A stretch of 64,000 bases of DNA from Gymnothorax reevesii (lineage: Eukaryota; Chordata; Actinopteri; Anguilliformes; Muraenidae), in the NCBI GenBank assembly GCA_029721435.1, contig CM056581.1, positions 72,402,712 to 72,466,711 on the forward strand, read 5' to 3'. Each line of letters begins with the position of its first letter. Position 1 is the first letter of the stretch. Below the pieces are notes generated by a model. The model ran no database searches, was not told where the DNA came from, and saw only the letters and a program-made list of their open reading frames with translations. Below, in pieces: positions 23,490-35,866 of the stretch. Both the position numbers and the translations under genes were made by a program.

Positions 23490-23600
23490 TGTGTCCACCA
23501 GTGGACGTGGAGCTGCAAATTTATGCACGCAGTTATAATATTTCACCACTAGATTGCAGACCAGGATCAGTTGAATATGAACAACTGCCAGTAAAGTTGT
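23490..23600 (+). mobile_element. Second copy of the unidentified repeat seen at 13880-14085
   Basis: Shares CAGATGTGTCC(A/G)CCAGTGGACG, then GGAGCTGC, ACGCAGTTA and ATATTTCA(C/T)CACTAGAT with the inverse of 13880-14085, ending at AACTGCC in both. It is shorter and has indels. The family is not recognised. Confidence 0.5.
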
Positions 23601-24525
23601 CTCATGTTCTCCTGTTCAAGAATAAATGTTATTAAATTAAAATTTGCACGAGTGTCATGGAGCAAAACGTTAGTACACAAACCAGATGTAGCCAAATATT
23701 TTAGGTATTTGAGCACAAGTAGGCCAAATGCATCAATTCAGGTAGTGAATGAAGGAACCACTCATCAATATAATCTGTTGCTTAAAACCCTATTTATGCT
23801 TTTTTAAAATTTTAGATAAATACCCCCCCCCCCACCTTTTTTTTTTTTTTTGCTCATGCGCCTCGTACTCTGGCTTGGTTAGGGGCCCACTGACATTGAG
23901 AGTGTACAAGGCCCAGAATTTGGTGCTACGCCCCTGTATACACCATTCAAATCAAAAATATAATTCACTTCGCACCTTCAAAATTTGGTTATCGCCGGTA
24001 ACTCAGTGATGAAAAGACGTTACCAGAAGATATTTAACCGATATGTGGAGGCAATAATGTAGCCTACGATATAAGTCGACCCAGACACGCTTGTTTATCT
24101 TCATTACACTCGGAGAAAATCGGAATATTTAATTTGTCCCTCCACCAATGTTCCATTCATTCAAAACGGGAGAACATCATTTGGAAGAGGCTATTCGCCC
24201 CGGAGCGGTTCGGCGTGAAAGATCAGAGAGCTGGTGGATTATGAAGCGGAATCTCGTATTGGCACAATCGCGAGGCAAACGGCAGAAGTGCTTCTCTTAT
24301 CCGGCCCAACGCGGTGCGAATAGCAGAATTGCTTCTGTCGTCGGCCCCATCGCGGGGCAGATAGCCGATATCTTTCCCTCAATTCACACCGCTGCCGGGC
24401 GAATTGCCGCGTTCCATCGGGGAATCATAACGTTAAAAATGGGCAATTAGGTCTGTCTCCTGAGAAGAGTTTGGATGGGGTAGTGCGAGTATTTAATTGC
24501 CATGAGATATAGCCCTATAGGCGAG
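23601..24525. other. No supported gene
   Basis: Contains a 100-codon plus frame (24148-24450) with Arg-rich composition in a locally GC-rich patch. It has no recognisable domain, start context or splice partner, so it is not called. No other structure is seen. Confidence 0.45.
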
Positions 24526-24528
24526 TTA

Positions 24529-24646
24529 GGGTTCGTTCACACTGGCGGTGCGGAGCGAAATTTTCCGCGCCAACGCACCCCATATTAAAATGGCAACGCC
24601 CGTTCACGAGATGGAAAATTGCCGCACCGCCAGTGTGAACGAGCCT
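24529..24646. mobile_element. Hairpin MITE, Harbinger-like, TTA target duplication
   Basis: A 118 bp element whose ends GGGTTCGTTCACACTGGCGG and CCGCCAGTGTGAACGAGCCT are inverse, with an almost continuous palindrome between them. TTA flanks both sides (24526-24528 and 24647-24649), the 3 bp duplication typical of PIF/Harbinger elements. It has no coding capacity. Confidence 0.8.
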
Positions 24647-24649
24647 TTA

Positions 24650-26440
24650 GCAGACTGCATTCCCTGCCGCAGGTCACTGTAACAACTTGTCTTTGAAATT
24701 GCCTTAAAGCTACATTATTCCAAATAGTCTATCACAGTTTCTTAGAAAGATTAGTTGTCGACTGCCGTAATACTACATGTCTTCCATTACTGGTCGTGTG
24801 ACCATGAATTAAGATAGTTATAATCCAATTCTTAATCTACTGTAAAATTCTAGTTTAGCATATTCTTTAGACAGAAATAGGCTTAGGTTCAACTGGTTGA
24901 GAGAGGCTATGCTAAACTTGACAAAACTGCGTAGCATATATTAAGACAAATAGTTCCCTTGACTGATAAACTTTGTAGGCCTTTATTTCATACAACAGTT
25001 GAACAACTTTTTAAGGCCATTATCTTATTATGGCCTCAGAGCTGTCAAAGTTGAACTTGCTACTTTCAATTTCAGAAGCAATTACCTCAGAAATAGCCCA
25101 CCTATCTAGTCACTGCCAAAGATTACAGAGTGGTGGCATCCTAGTATTAACAGGAAAAGTGCAGTTTTGACGATAGAATAGAATATCGTTGTAAATTTGG
25201 CCATTAAAATGTTAATTGGAGACATTAACATACATATTTCACACTTTGTGAGGAGAGAGCAGAAATTAGGCAACCTACCTTTCTCAGTTGGCTCTTCAAA
25301 ATAACTCTTATTCTAAGGGTAGAGGTAACTGTAAACATTTAACTAATGTTATTATTTAGGATACATGTTGATTGGTTATTTTTGTTGCTGGGGTACAATG
25401 ATTGGTCACCACAGTTGCAGACAGTTTTATATTGTCTGAATTGTGAATAGCTTACAGGTAGGGATCATACAAATAGAATATTGTTGAAAAGTGAAGTTAA
25501 TCTTTATTGTCTCTTTACAGAGAAATTTGTCTGAGCACTGGCTTCACACATAGCATACACATCAAGAGACACAAACAGCTACATTGAGCAGCATACAGTC
25601 CCACCTACAGAATAATGGTAGTCTTAGTTCATTAATTTCAGTAATTCAAGGTAACTCATGCATCATAGATTAATCGTTGATAAAGTGAAATATTTCAATA
25701 ATTATTTGTGTTAATTTTGATTATTGTGGCTAACAGCAAATGAAAACGCTCATCTGAAATATTTCAGAATATTAGGGGAGTGCAGTACACAAAGTAATGT
25801 GGGTTTACATGTAACACACACTTCTTGTCTAGATGCAACAATTGATCAGGGTGTGCTATTGGTAGATTGACCACATTACTATAAAATTGTAATGTTATTA
25901 CATTACACGTTATTATAACGTCATCCAGCAAATTTTCATTTGGATTGGATGAGTTTTCACAGAGAAAAAACTTGTTTCATGCAGCATAAAAAATTCTCAG
26001 AGATGCGTTGGATTACTGAGCTGTGGGTGCAAGTCACCGAGTCCAAACTTGTATCACCTTCATGCCCGTCTTGTTTTCTAAAATGTCTTACCATTTTGAA
26101 ATATGTAATCAACTCCTAGCAGATGTTAATGAGACAAGCCTTGACTGAGTGGGGTAAATTGCAACGCAATGTTAAAACTAAACCACCCATTTTGTAGAAC
26201 AGTAATGAGATACATCCATATTTCTCTATTCGTGTTGGTATAGTTACTTTCAATCATGCTTTGCATTTTGACCTCAGGGTTTTTTCAATTAAAGGCATTT
26301 CTATGTCATATTTTCCTTGATTAGGCTTCTGGCTCCCTACTGCGCATATTGCACATAGGCCTACACGTGTGCAATATTTGTCCATAATGAAAATTAGGTC
26401 AATGTTGATACGCAGTCTGTTGTTAGTATTTTTACATTTG
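24650..26440. other. No gene seen
   Basis: AT-rich sequence with no supported open frame. A phrase near 25500-25535 (TTTATTGTCTCTTTACAG) could be a reversed LINE tail, but nothing upstream supports it. Confidence 0.5.
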
Positions 26441-26447
26441 GATCATA

Positions 26448-28047
26448 CAAACCCCGAAACCAGTGAAGTTGGCACGTTATGTAAATCATAGATTAAAACA
26501 GAATACAATGATTTGCAAATCCTTTTCAACTTATATTCAATTGAATACACTGCAAAGACAAGATGTTTAATGTTCAAACTGAGAAACTTCATTTTTTTTG
26601 CAAATAATCATTAACTTAGAATTTAAAGGCAGCAACACATTGCAAAAAAGTTGGCACAGGGGCCTTTTTACCACTGTGTTTCATCGCCTTTCCTTTTAAC
26701 GACACTCAGTAAACGTTTGGGAACTGAGGAGACCAATTTTTGAAGCTTTTCAGGTGGAACTCCTTCCCATTCTTGCTTGATGTACAGCTTAAGTTGTTCA
26801 ACAGTCGGGGGTCTCCGTTGTCGTATGTTACGCTTCATAATGCGCCACACATTTTCAATGAGACAGGTCTGGACTACAGGCAGGCCAGTCTAGTACCCGC
26901 GCTCTTTTACTACGGAGCCATGCTGTTGTAACACGTGCAGAATGTGGCTTGGCATTGTCTTGCTGAAATAAGCAGGGGCGTCCATGGAAAAGACGTTGCT
27001 TGGATGGCAACATATGTTGCTCCAAAACCTGTATGTACCTTTCAGCATTAATGGTGCCTTCACATATGTGTAAATTGCCCATGCCTTGGGCACTAATACA
27101 CCCCCATACCATCACAGATGTTGGCTTTTGAACCTTGTGCCTATAACAGTCCGGATGGTTCTTTTCCTCTTAGGTCCGGAGGACACAACGTCCACAGTTT
27201 CCAAAAACAATTTGAAATGTGGACTCGTCAGACCACAGAACACTTTTCCACTTTGCATCAGTCCATCTTAAATGAGCTTGGGCCCAGCGAAGCCGGCGGC
27301 GTTTATGGGTGCTGTTGATAAATGGCTTTCGCTTTGCATTGTAGTGTTTTAACTTGCACTTGCAGATGTAGCAACGAACTGTAGTTACTGATTGTGGTTT
27401 TCTGAAGTGTTCCTGAGCCCATGTGGTGATGTCCTTTACACACTGATGTTGGTTTTTGATGCAGTACCGCCTGAGGGATCGAAGGTCACGGGCATTCAAT
27501 GTTGGTTTTCGGCCTTGTCGCTTACGTGCAGTGATTTCTACAGATTCTCTGAACCTTTTGACGATATTACGGACCGTAGATGATGAAATCCCTAAATTTC
27601 TTGCAATAGCTCATTGAGGAATGTTGTTTTTAAACTGTTCGACAATCAGCTCGCGCATTTGTTCACTAAGTGGTGACCCTCGCCCCATCCTTGTTTGTGA
27701 ATGACTGAGCCTTTCAGGGAATCTGCTTTTATGCCCAATCATGGCACCCACCTGTTCCCAATTAGCCCGTTTACCTGTGGGATGTTCCAAATAAGTGTTT
27801 GATAAGCATTCCTCAACTCTCTCTGCCACTTGTGCCAGCTTTTTTGAAACATGTTGCAGGCACAAAATTCCAAATGAGGTAATATTTGCAAAAAATTACA
27901 AAGTTTACCTGTTCGAACATTAAGTAACTTGTCTTTGTCTTTGCTTGTATTCAATTGAATATAGGTTGAAAAGGATTTGCAAATCATTGTATTCTGTTTT
28001 TATCTACGATTTACACAACGTGCCAACTTCACTGGTTTTGGGTTTTG
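26448..28047 (-). mobile_element. Tc1-like transposon, 1.6 kb, IR/DR ends, inactive
   Basis: The long terminal inverted repeats begin CAAACCCCGAAACCAGTGAA on the left and the near-identical inverse on the right, and can be followed for about 190-200 bp. Each is flanked by TA, the Tc1/mariner target duplication (26446-26447 and 28048-28049). The AAGTTGGCAC core at the outer end recurs at the inner end (AAAAAAGTTGGCACAGG near 26645 and its counterpart near 27840), the IR/DR layout of vertebrate Tc1 elements. It encloses one broken transposase gene and lies just 3' of the first Helentron gene. Confidence 0.93.
26668..27688 (-). pseudogene. Tc1 transposase pseudogene (DD34E type)
   Basis: The minus-strand frame starts MGRGSPLSEQMREL at 27688. 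An N-terminal paired-like helix-turn-helix is followed by the catalytic core: WSDES and QQDNAKPH give the two Asp, and IENVW gives the Glu. Three lesions are visible. A TGA at 27611-27613 follows NNIPQ. A TAA follows RCVLRT near 27170. A 2 bp loss near 26855 moves the frame between PDLS and IENVW. The first stop sits where a CpG-containing Arg codon would be usual, which suggests decay by deamination. The length of about 340 codons is normal for the family, so this is a full-length but dead copy. Confidence 0.92.
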
Positions 28048-28093
28048 TACTTTATACTGAATTAATTTTGTTTACATAGTCTTTCTTAGCAGT

Positions 28094-28128
28094 GTTACAA
28101 CTAACCTGCCTACGGGGCAGGTTGTAAC
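28094..28128. other. Stem-loop between Helentron 1 stop and the Tc1 element
   Basis: GTTACAAC, a 3-base bulge, CCTGCC, loop TACGG, GGCAGG, TTGTAAC: an imperfect hairpin about 200 bp downstream of the Helentron 1 stop codon on its 3' side. Helitron-class elements carry a hairpin near the 3' terminus, so this is a candidate subterminal structure. The exact element end was not identified. Confidence 0.4.
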
Positions 28129-28327
28129 ATTTTGCCTCACGCTACTTGTTGTGGGGTTGTGGATCTGCATTTACCTGCACTTAGTTCATATTTCAAGTTC
28201 AAGCTCTTGTTTAGTTCAAGTTCAGGTTAAGTTACTTTCCTCCTGATTTATGCATAGGAATATCTTTGTGCTGTTTCTGCAATGTGTTTCCGTTCTGAAT
28301 GAGGTAAAACGTGTCAGATTCAGTAGA

Positions 28328-31300
28328 TCAAGTTAAAATACAAAATATAGGATCATGATAACTGTAATATGTTTGCAGAACTCCTGAATAGGCACAGTGC
28401 TGGAGATCAGAAATGAAGATATTGTCCAACAATGTGTTCTTTTCTGTGGTAGCAGTCGTAATAAGATTTGTGAAACCTCTAGACTGAAATGAATCAAAGA
28501 TTGGTTTCCTTCCATTAGCTAATAGGTTCTCGTTGAAATCCCCACAGACAATAACTGGACCATCGGCCATAACATGTAATGAGTCCAACAGATGACAGAG
28601 ATTTGGGATGAATAAATTTGTGCTGTAATCTGGTGGTCTATAAATCACTGCAATTAGTGCTGAAACTGGGGCCACCACTTTCACTGCCAGGAATTCAAGG
28701 TCAGTAATTCCCTGCAGAAATGGTACATGATGAGCTTCAACATGGCTTTTGACAAACACTGCAACTCCCCCACCATTCTTCTGTGCTAGATGAGTAAGAG
28801 TTGAGTATGACACATGCCTGTTGCGCTTGTACATCTGATAGTTCTCTAGCTGGATATTATCTGGGACAAAGGTTCCGAAAAGGTGTGTTTCAGTGAAACA
28901 TAAAATATCTGCGAGGCACATTTCATGATGTTTCTTGACATCATCAATATGAGCTGACAGTCCTTCTGTGTTATGGTGAATCAGTTTTAGACATGATGAT
29001 GAGCTGACTGATGGGAGACAGTGGAGAAGAGGCATTGCATTTTCAAAATGTGCTTTTTGCATATTTTCCAAAGAACGTGTGATTTCTGGATCAGAATAAA
29101 TTTTGTTTTCATCAAAATCAATGATGCGTAGGCCACGCAGTGAGGTTGTTCTGCTTAGGGCCACATATGCCATACCTGGTTCAAAAATTCGGTTCAGTGA
29201 AACCACAGCGGAGTCTCTAGTCATACCTTGAGCCTTGTGAATCGTAGAAGAAAAGGACAGAACTAATGGTAGCATTAATCTCCTGACTACTTTCTTGCTC
29301 AAAGGTTCCTCTATTCTGTCAATGTACACCAAGTTATCTGGCTGTCCTGGTACCTTGTTGCGATGTCTCTGGCCTGCATTTGGACTCTCTAGTTCAATGC
29401 CAACCATCTTTACATCTTTCTTGCCTTCTTGGACTTGATAAACAATCTTAGCAATCTTTCCAAATGAGCCATTCACCAGTCCATCCTCCACATCGATGTT
29501 TCTAATCAGCATCACAGGGGCACCCTCAGCAATTTGCAGTCTATCAGGTAAGTCTCCTTTACATCCTGAAACAGGCTCTCTCATCCTTTCCATCCGTCCA
29601 GTTCGAGGATCTTTTCTGTAGTCATGGGCTTCAACATTTACCAGTTCTGAGTACAGAGCAGAGATGGTGTTTGCATTGTGTTGCTGTACTTCTTTATTTG
29701 TTGCAAAAAGATGCAAGATGTCTTTGGGACAGTCGTCAGATTGACACATGGCCTGGGCAAGTAGAGCCCTGTCTGCTTCAGTTAATGCCTCTTTCTTGCA
29801 TTTCACTCTGAGCCTGTTGAGGAGCTCAGCAAATGGTACATCATCTTTTTGACGCATTATTTCTGTGAGAGTGACAATTTTAAACTGGTCCTTCCAGAAA
29901 TCAAGAATGTGATCCTCATATACACAGAGAGGTTTAGCTTTACCTGGTGCAGGGAGCTGGAAAAAATCACCGAAAACCATTACAGAAGTTCCACCAAAAG
30001 GTCTCTTACTTCCTTTAATTTCTTGTAGCCTCCAGTTGACATATGCAAATAGTGGTTTTGATACCATAGACACTTCATCAATGATGATTACCTGAACATT
30101 GGACAAGGTTGCTCTCACTTCATCAAGACCATTTCCAAGGCACTGGTAAGGTGGTTTCAGGCTTCTTGGCAGTTTCAGAACTGCATGCAGTGTCTTGCCT
30201 GATATGTTAAAAGCTGCTGTGCCAGTAAATGCTGTGAGAAGGACAGTGGGCATGGACATATCTCTTTCCTCTGTGATGCAGGGTAACTTGCGGAGTATCT
30301 TTGACGCCTCTGCGTAGATGCATTTGATAAGGTGTGATTTGCCTGTTCCAGCACCACCAGTGACAAAGTAAAAAAACTGATCAGCGCACTGTCCACACAC
30401 ACGTCTGATGCACCACTTCCGCACTGTATAGAAGATAGATGCCTGTGTTTGATTGAGATTTTGATACATGCTTAGGATAACGTTAGGGTCTGTTTGAGGA
30501 GCCTCAAACATCGGCATTACTCCTCCTCTGCTGGTGGCAGCTGTGCTATATTCAGGAATGTCATCCTGTTCATTCATTTCCTCTGGGTTTATTTCCTCAC
30601 GCTCTGAAACGCACTCAAGACGAAGAAGCTCTGTCTCAGGTGCAAGTGTTGTCCATGCATCTTCCATTGGCCCATTTTCCTCCAAGTTCTCGATGGCTTT
30701 TTCAATTGCATCACTGCACTTTTCAAATTCTGACCGGTTCTCTTTCACAATATCAAATACACTCTCAGCATAGTCTTTTCCAGAAAGCCTTACAGAGCCT
30801 GATGTGTAAAAAGACTCATATGTTGAACCTATAGATTTCAATTCTGAATTTGAACGGTGGGGTAAGTATAGCTTAAGTAGTGTGCCATAGAATTTCTCTG
30901 GAGCTTTTTTCTCAGAAAATCTGGCATATCTGATGATGGCAGGCTTTCCAAGAGTGCGCTTCTGAATAAATCCCATTTCATTTAGAAGTGGTAAAACTTT
31001 GCTTCCTTCTTTCTGCCTTCCATATACAATTCTGTAAGTGGAAGCAAACTCTGCCATGCACATTGTTGCAAAGTCTGGTGTATCAGGTCTGTTTTTGTAT
31101 TTGTCTCCCATCCCAGACATCCAAACATTCTCTGATTCAGGTATTCTGTCATTCAGATATCTCAAAGGGACACTCATTTTCAAAGCATCATCATCAGTGG
31201 GTATAAATATCACACTTCGAGAACAAGACTTGAGTTTCAAGCTACAGACTCGTGCAACAGCCTCTTGAACACTGACCTCTCTGTTTTTGGAGTAGGCTTG

Positions 31301-34300
31301 CATGATTTGTTTCATTTCCTCGGAATCAGTTGTAGTTGACTGAGAGGTGTCAGACACAACTCTTTTCAGATAGTCACTCATTTCATGTTCCGCTTTGGAA
31401 ATATATGACAAGATGTACATGATGCAAGAATAAGGGTTCAAGACAAACTGAATGTCCATGTTAGCATTCCATGCCCTTAACAAATGTGGGTTGTAGCCAT
31501 TTATCCAACTGTCCTTTGGTTCACGTTTCATTACTAACACACTGGCTGTTGTTAATGACTCGACACAGTTTAGGTATTCCTCATAGGTTAGGTTGCATTG
31601 TGCAAGTAGTTGTGGGATGCTTTCAAATGATGCTGTTTGATTATTCAGCAACTCCCATACAGGCTTCAGTTTAGTTTTGGCATTTTCAGGAGACATGGAC
31701 GGAGGGTCATGAGCAGATTCATCCTCAGATTCATTTATGAGCTCTACTGGCCTTGGTCGCGTTATGAATGTATTATCAACAGGCTGTTTTGGAAACCCAA
31801 ACCGACAGTGCTTATTTCCCTTCTTACATGATTTGGAGTGTCTTTTGCTGTGGGTTTGCACCTCTGTCACTATTTTGAAAAGTTCAGGATCTGTGTCAGG
31901 GTCAGGTAGCTGGCATGTTATGTATTTATCCACAAACTCACACACTTTCTCATCAGGATCCTCCTCAAATACAGGTGCATTCTTACACCAAACCAAAAGA
32001 TGTATATGTGGTGAACCTCTAGCTTGAAACTCCACCCGAAAAAAGTAGTCAATGACCTCACCGATTGGCTTGCTTGGTGATAAAATCAAATTTCTCATCA
32101 GAGCATCGACACGCTTGTCAAACATACGCATGGTAGTGACAGGGTTGCTGCGTAAAATCTCACATTTTGAAGCCCAGTCAAGCTCAGAGAAGTCCACCTG
32201 TTCACCTTGTTGTGCCTTAATTGTTTGTATGACCTCTGGCCATCTCATTTCTGCTGCACTAAAAGTTAAGAAGAAGCTTGGACAGTTGAGGGTTCTCAAC
32301 ATTGCATACAAATCACGTAGTGTTTTTTCCCAGTATGCAGGTGTTCCTCGTAAAGGTTGCATGAACCGAGTGGCATCTCTGTTGTGTACTAATTTTTCCA
32401 CCTCACGTTTGTCATGGAGCATTCTTGCTGTTATTTTGCGTCCATCCCGTGTCATAGGTTTTCCTTTACGCAATTGGATAGACATTGAAGACTTGGCCAA
32501 ATGCATTTCAGTGATAAATTGTGCAAAGAAAATGTAATTGGAGTCAAGAGCAAATCGATTGTCAATAGAAAACAGACGTGCATTGAAATATCTGCTTGGC
32601 GATAATTTTCTGGGTCTCTGTGTTTCATCCAACGTGTTCACTCCAGTGGGAAACTGTACCGGAAAGGCCATTGCTTCTAGTTTGGGAACTTGGAAGAAAT
32701 TCACTGGCCTGTTTTTTTCAGCTGGCGCCACGCTAAATATTCCTTCACCAAATGTAATCATATCCTGTGCAAGGTCAGCTGGCTGCAAACAGGAGTCTAT
32801 TGAGCATGCACCATTCTGCTGACTTGTGTTCTGCTCAGTTGAATCCTGGTCATCATTTGACTCATTCCTCTCATTATTAGGCTGAATGCAAGCACTGTTA
32901 GTCTCTGAATGTCCTGCACCAGTCAGATCACACTCTTCTGTTACATCAGTCTCCAATAGATCAATTGCCTCTGCATCAGTAATGTCATCATTGATGTCAT
33001 TTTCATCTGCCATACCACTTGTTTCATCCTCTAAAGCTGGTATATCTTGTATAATGATGTCTCTATACTCTGGATGCATCTCTTTTAGTTTTGATAAGGC
33101 ACAAAGAACTTTGGACATGTCAAGAGTTTGGAACTGGTAGTGTCCTGTATAATTTATTCTTCTTTTCAACTTGACTTTCAAAAACTGAGATTGGCTGCTG
33201 GGTCTAGGCAAAGCATTGACTGTTGATTCCACCTCTGAAGGGACGCACACAATTCCCCCATGTATTAATTTCTGCTGGCCTTTGGGAAGACTGATTATTT
33301 TTGCAAATGGTATATATTTTGCTATTATGTGCCTCTCAAGTATATTTAGATTACTGAGTTCTGGAGGAATTTGTGCTAGTTCCAACAAATTAATGGTCGC
33401 AATAGGGGGTAATCTGCCTGATTTCAGGTTTTCATGACAGCTATGACAAATCCACTCTGTATTTTGTTCTGGTGCACAACACGATTCAAGTGAACTGCAT
33501 TGATTGCTGCAAGTATGCACATATTTGCCTGTTAAGCATCGCTCAACCATGTCTGGGCTCTTTTGATAACTTGAATGTTCACACTGTTTTACCTGATTGT
33601 TAAACAAAGCTCGGTGACACACTGTGCACACAAAGGTAGGACCATTCTGTACATCCATTTGAAAAGCTGCAATGGCATCTCGGAGAGGGTTGCTTTCTGT
33701 TGGTGTTGGCTGTTGTTCAATCTCTGAGTCTGACTGAATTCCAGATAGACGTGCAAGATTGTAATTACGGTATTTCCGCTGTATATGTAAAGCACAACGC
33801 ATTTTATGAAGCATTTTGGAACGCTTATTTTTCTGCAGATAATGATAATGCCTGAAAGAGGGGTCATTTCTGTATCTGTCAGTGAAGGTTTCCTTTTTTT
33901 TCTGCCTGTACGTTGGATCACTTGCGTAGTGATGTTTCATGGTCAACTTCTGTCCTGAACGAAAATTAACATTGTGCAAGTATCTCTGCTGTATGTAAGC
34001 CTGCTGCCTCGATCTAAAATTTGGGTCACTTGAGTAACGCCTCTGTATGTAAGCCTGCTGCCTCAATTTAAAATTTGGGTCACTTGAGTAACGCCTCTGT
34101 ATGTAAGCCTGCTGCCTCAATTTAAAATTTGGGTCACTTGAGTAACGACTCTGTATGTAAGCCTGCTGCCTCGATCTAAAATTTGGGTCACTTGAGTAAC
34201 GATTCTGTATGTAAGCCTGCTGCCTCAATTTAAAATTTGGGTCACTTGAGTAACGACTCTGTATGTAAGCCTGCTGCCTTGATCTAAAATTTGGGTCACT

Positions 34301-35866
34301 TGAGTAACGATTCTGTATGTAAGCCTGCTGCCTCAATTTAAAATTTGGGTCACTTGAGTAACGACTCTGTATGTAAGCCTGCTGCCTCGATCTAAAATTT
34401 GGGTCACTTGAGTAACGATTCTGTATGTAAGCCTGCTGCCTCAATTTAAAATTTGGGTCACTTGAGTAACGATTCTGTATGTAAGCCTGCTGCCTCGATC
34501 TAAAATTTGGGTCACTTGAGTAACGATTCTGTATGTAAGCCTGCTGCCTCGATCTAAAATTTGGGTCACTTGAGTAACGATTCTGTATGTAAGCCTGCTG
34601 CCTCGATCTAAAATTTGGGTCACTTGAGTAACGATTCTGTATGTAAGCCTGCTGCCTCGATCTAAAATTTGGGTCACTTGAGTAACGATTCTGTATGTAT
34701 GCCTGCTGCCTCGATCTAAAATTTGGGTCACTTGAGTAACGATTCTGTATGTATGCCTGCTGCCTCGATCTAAAATTTGGGTCACTTGAGTAACGACTCT
34801 GTATGTAAGATTTCTTCTTGTGTTGAATGCAGTGTGCATATCTGTTTCTTTCATACTGCAGTTTATTCATCCTATTCTTTTCATAATGTTTTCGTAGTCT
34901 GATTTTTCTGTTCAACATTTTCTTTGGTGCTTTGTCTGCTTTTCGACGTCTGCGATCTTTTGAATATTTATTAAGTTGTGAAGTCATGGAAACACATGAA
35001 ACCTGGAACTCTGCAGGCTGAGCAGGTTGCACATTGTCAGTGTAGCTTCCTTGTTCATCATTGCACACAGATACAGGCCTAAATAACACCGGCATGAACT
35101 CATAGACCCATTCATCAGATGTGTCAAAGTGGGCCCAGAATGCAAACAGTCGATCAATCAAATCGCTCAAATGGACAAAGGTCAGCATCACAGCCGTACC
35201 ATGGTCTGCCGGGAATCCCTGGCATGTCCTTGAATGTGGATCAAATATTCCATATCGATCATTGTCTTTAAACAAGGCAATTGTTAGGCAACCTACAGTC
35301 AGCAAAGCTAAATTTACATCATTTGACAAGCAATGCAGTCTTTCAGACAGCCTTAAAAAGTCTACAGCGTCATTAGGTCCATCTTGTCTAAAGTAGCCAT
35401 ACCGTGACAGGGACTTCTCAATGTGATACATCTGTCCGTAGATCTCAACACTATCAGGTAATTCATCAAGAGCCAAGAAGAGGTGTGCTTCATTGCCTCT
35501 AGTGCTCAGCCTTTCCTGTACTTCACTGTACATTGAGTTACCTTTTTGCAAAATGTAGTCAAGATCATCGCTGTTAAGTTCAGTTCTGTAATGTAGCGTA
35601 GCGAGAAATACCAGGGAGTTGCAGGTGCACTGCTTGCCTTTGTTGTTCTCGTACCTCAGATCATCTTGACTATGACTTGCTTGAACACAGTTGATGACTC
35701 TCTGCTTCATCTCCATTTGGACAGCACTAGTTACCTCATTTACCTGTTCTATCTCACTCAGCTCACTCTGGTCAAATGGAGACTGGCATGGTGTTTCAAC
35801 TTCTGAGAGGTCCAACTTTCGCCAGCGTCTCTTCTGAGCCTCTGAGCGACGACCTTTCCTAGGCAT
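28328..35866 (-). CDS. Helentron 1: protease-Rep-helicase-EEP polyprotein (2512 aa)
   Basis: Single uninterrupted frame from ATG ([17 protein letters not shown], basic) to TGA. Domains in order: a papain-like protease resembling peptidase C76, with QC at residue 80 and FDPHSR at 208-213 (His 211); a basic region of 18-residue tandem repeats at about 352-640; a Cys-rich domain ([11 protein letters not shown] from about 743, later [10 protein letters not shown]); the Rep domain with RGSPHIHLL (His 1287 and 1289) and paired tyrosines in [10 protein letters not shown] (1484 and 1488); a PIF1-like helicase with Walker A GGAGTGKS (Lys 1843), [29 protein letters not shown] and [10 protein letters not shown]; and a C-terminal EEP nuclease from about 2293 with CFTETHL and GDFNENL. 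This is the Helentron subtype of Helitrons, rolling-circle transposons acting on nuclear DNA. The EEP motif normally SDH reads SYH (Tyr codon 28358-28360). No OTU domain is present. The open frame implies a young insertion or selection. Confidence 0.93.
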   Translation of the reverse strand: MPRKGRRSEAQKRRWRKLDLSEVETPCQSPFDQSELSEIEQVNEVTSAVQMEMKQRVINCVQASHSQDDLRYENNKGKQCTCNSLVFLATLHYRTELNSDDLDYILQKGNSMYSEVQERLSTRGNEAHLFLALDELPDSVEIYGQMYHIEKSLSRYGYFRQDGPNDAVDFLRLSERLHCLSNDVNLALLTVGCLTIALFKDNDRYGIFDPHSRTCQGFPADHGTAVMLTFVHLSDLIDRLFAFWAHFDTSDEWVYEFMPVLFRPVSVCNDEQGSYTDNVQPAQPAEFQVSCVSMTSQLNKYSKDRRRRKADKAPKKMLNRKIRLRKHYEKNRMNKLQYERNRYAHCIQHKKKSYIQSRYSSDPNFRSRQQAYIQNRYSSDPNFRSRQQAYIQNRYSSDPNFRSRQQAYIQNRYSSDPNFRSRQQAYIQNRYSSDPNFRSRQQAYIQNRYSSDPNFRSRQQAYIQNRYSSDPNFKLRQQAYIQNRYSSDPNFRSRQQAYIQSRYSSDPNFKLRQQAYIQNRYSSDPNFRSRQQAYIQSRYSSDPNFKLRQQAYIQNRYSSDPNFRSRQQAYIQSRYSSDPNFKLRQQAYIQRRYSSDPNFKLRQQAYIQRRYSSDPNFRSRQQAYIQQRYLHNVNFRSGQKLTMKHHYASDPTYRQKKKETFTDRYRNDPSFRHYHYLQKNKRSKMLHKMRCALHIQRKYRNYNLARLSGIQSDSEIEQQPTPTESNPLRDAIAAFQMDVQNGPTFVCTVCHRALFNNQVKQCEHSSYQKSPDMVERCLTGKYVHTCSNQCSSLESCCAPEQNTEWICHSCHENLKSGRLPPIATINLLELAQIPPELSNLNILERHIIAKYIPFAKIISLPKGQQKLIHGGIVCVPSEVESTVNALPRPSSQSQFLKVKLKRRINYTGHYQFQTLDMSKVLCALSKLKEMHPEYRDIIIQDIPALEDETSGMADENDINDDITDAEAIDLLETDVTEECDLTGAGHSETNSACIQPNNERNESNDDQDSTEQNTSQQNGACSIDSCLQPADLAQDMITFGEGIFSVAPAEKNRPVNFFQVPKLEAMAFPVQFPTGVNTLDETQRPRKLSPSRYFNARLFSIDNRFALDSNYIFFAQFITEMHLAKSSMSIQLRKGKPMTRDGRKITARMLHDKREVEKLVHNRDATRFMQPLRGTPAYWEKTLRDLYAMLRTLNCPSFFLTFSAAEMRWPEVIQTIKAQQGEQVDFSELDWASKCEILRSNPVTTMRMFDKRVDALMRNLILSPSKPIGEVIDYFFRVEFQARGSPHIHLLVWCKNAPVFEEDPDEKVCEFVDKYITCQLPDPDTDPELFKIVTEVQTHSKRHSKSCKKGNKHCRFGFPKQPVDNTFITRPRPVELINESEDESAHDPPSMSPENAKTKLKPVWELLNNQTASFESIPQLLAQCNLTYEEYLNCVESLTTASVLVMKREPKDSWINGYNPHLLRAWNANMDIQFVLNPYSCIMYILSYISKAEHEMSDYLKRVVSDTSQSTTTDSEEMKQIMQAYSKNREVSVQEAVARVCSLKLKSCSRSVIFIPTDDDALKMSVPLRYLNDRIPESENVWMSGMGDKYKNRPDTPDFATMCMAEFASTYRIVYGRQKEGSKVLPLLNEMGFIQKRTLGKPAIIRYARFSEKKAPEKFYGTLLKLYLPHRSNSELKSIGSTYESFYTSGSVRLSGKDYAESVFDIVKENRSEFEKCSDAIEKAIENLEENGPMEDAWTTLAPETELLRLECVSEREEINPEEMNEQDDIPEYSTAATSRGGVMPMFEAPQTDPNVILSMYQNLNQTQASIFYTVRKWCIRRVCGQCADQFFYFVTGGAGTGKSHLIKCIYAEASKILRKLPCITEERDMSMPTVLLTAFTGTAAFNISGKTLHAVLKLPRSLKPPYQCLGNGLDEVRATLSNVQVIIIDEVSMVSKPLFAYVNWRLQEIKGSKRPFGGTSVMVFGDFFQLPAPGKAKPLCVYEDHILDFWKDQFKIVTLTEIMRQKDDVPFAELLNRLRVKCKKEALTEADRALLAQAMCQSDDCPKDILHLFATNKEVQQHNANTISALYSELVNVEAHDYRKDPRTGRMERMREPVSGCKGDLPDRLQIAEGAPVMLIRNIDVEDGLVNGSFGKIAKIVYQVQEGKKDVKMVGIELESPNAGQRHRNKVPGQPDNLVYIDRIEEPLSKKVVRRLMLPLVLSFSSTIHKAQGMTRDSAVVSLNRIFEPGMAYVALSRTTSLRGLRIIDFDENKIYSDPEITRSLENMQKAHFENAMPLLHCLPSVSSSSCLKLIHHNTEGLSAHIDDVKKHHEMCLADILCFTETHLFGTFVPDNIQLENYQMYKRNRHVSYSTLTHLAQKNGGGVAVFVKSHVEAHHVPFLQGITDLEFLAVKVVAPVSALIAVIYRPPDYSTNLFIPNLCHLLDSLHVMADGPVIVCGDFNENLLANGRKPIFDSFQSRGFTNLITTATTEKNTLLDNIFISDLQHCAYSGVLQTYYSYHDPIFCILT
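33975..34810 (-). repeat. 54 bp in-frame coding minisatellite in Helentron 1
   Basis: About 15 near-identical 54 bp units encoding an 18-residue repeat ([16 protein letters not shown] plus RS or KL), with degenerate units at both ends. In units 8-15 the RS and KL variants alternate, a 108 bp higher-order period. The unit is a multiple of three, so all frames stay open; the 137-codon frame at 34441-34854 is such a shadow. The corresponding region of the second Helentron (about 60150-60560) is also repetitive and basic (HREKVKADSKAKSIQKY) but unrelated in detail. Confidence 0.93.

Noticed and set aside
24148..24450. 100-codon Arg-rich plus-strand frame
   Set aside because: No domain, paralogue or splice support; the GC-rich patch alone can keep the frame open.
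25495..25540. Reversed LINE tail (TTTATTGTCTCTTTACAG)
   Set aside because: No coding remnant or second diagnostic motif nearby.
33975..34810. CRISPR-like array
   Set aside because: Units are contiguous 54 bp coding repeats with no unique spacers, in a eukaryotic gene.
34441..34854. 137-codon frame of [14 protein letters not shown] repeats
   Set aside because: Alternate frame of the 54 bp coding minisatellite in Helentron 1.
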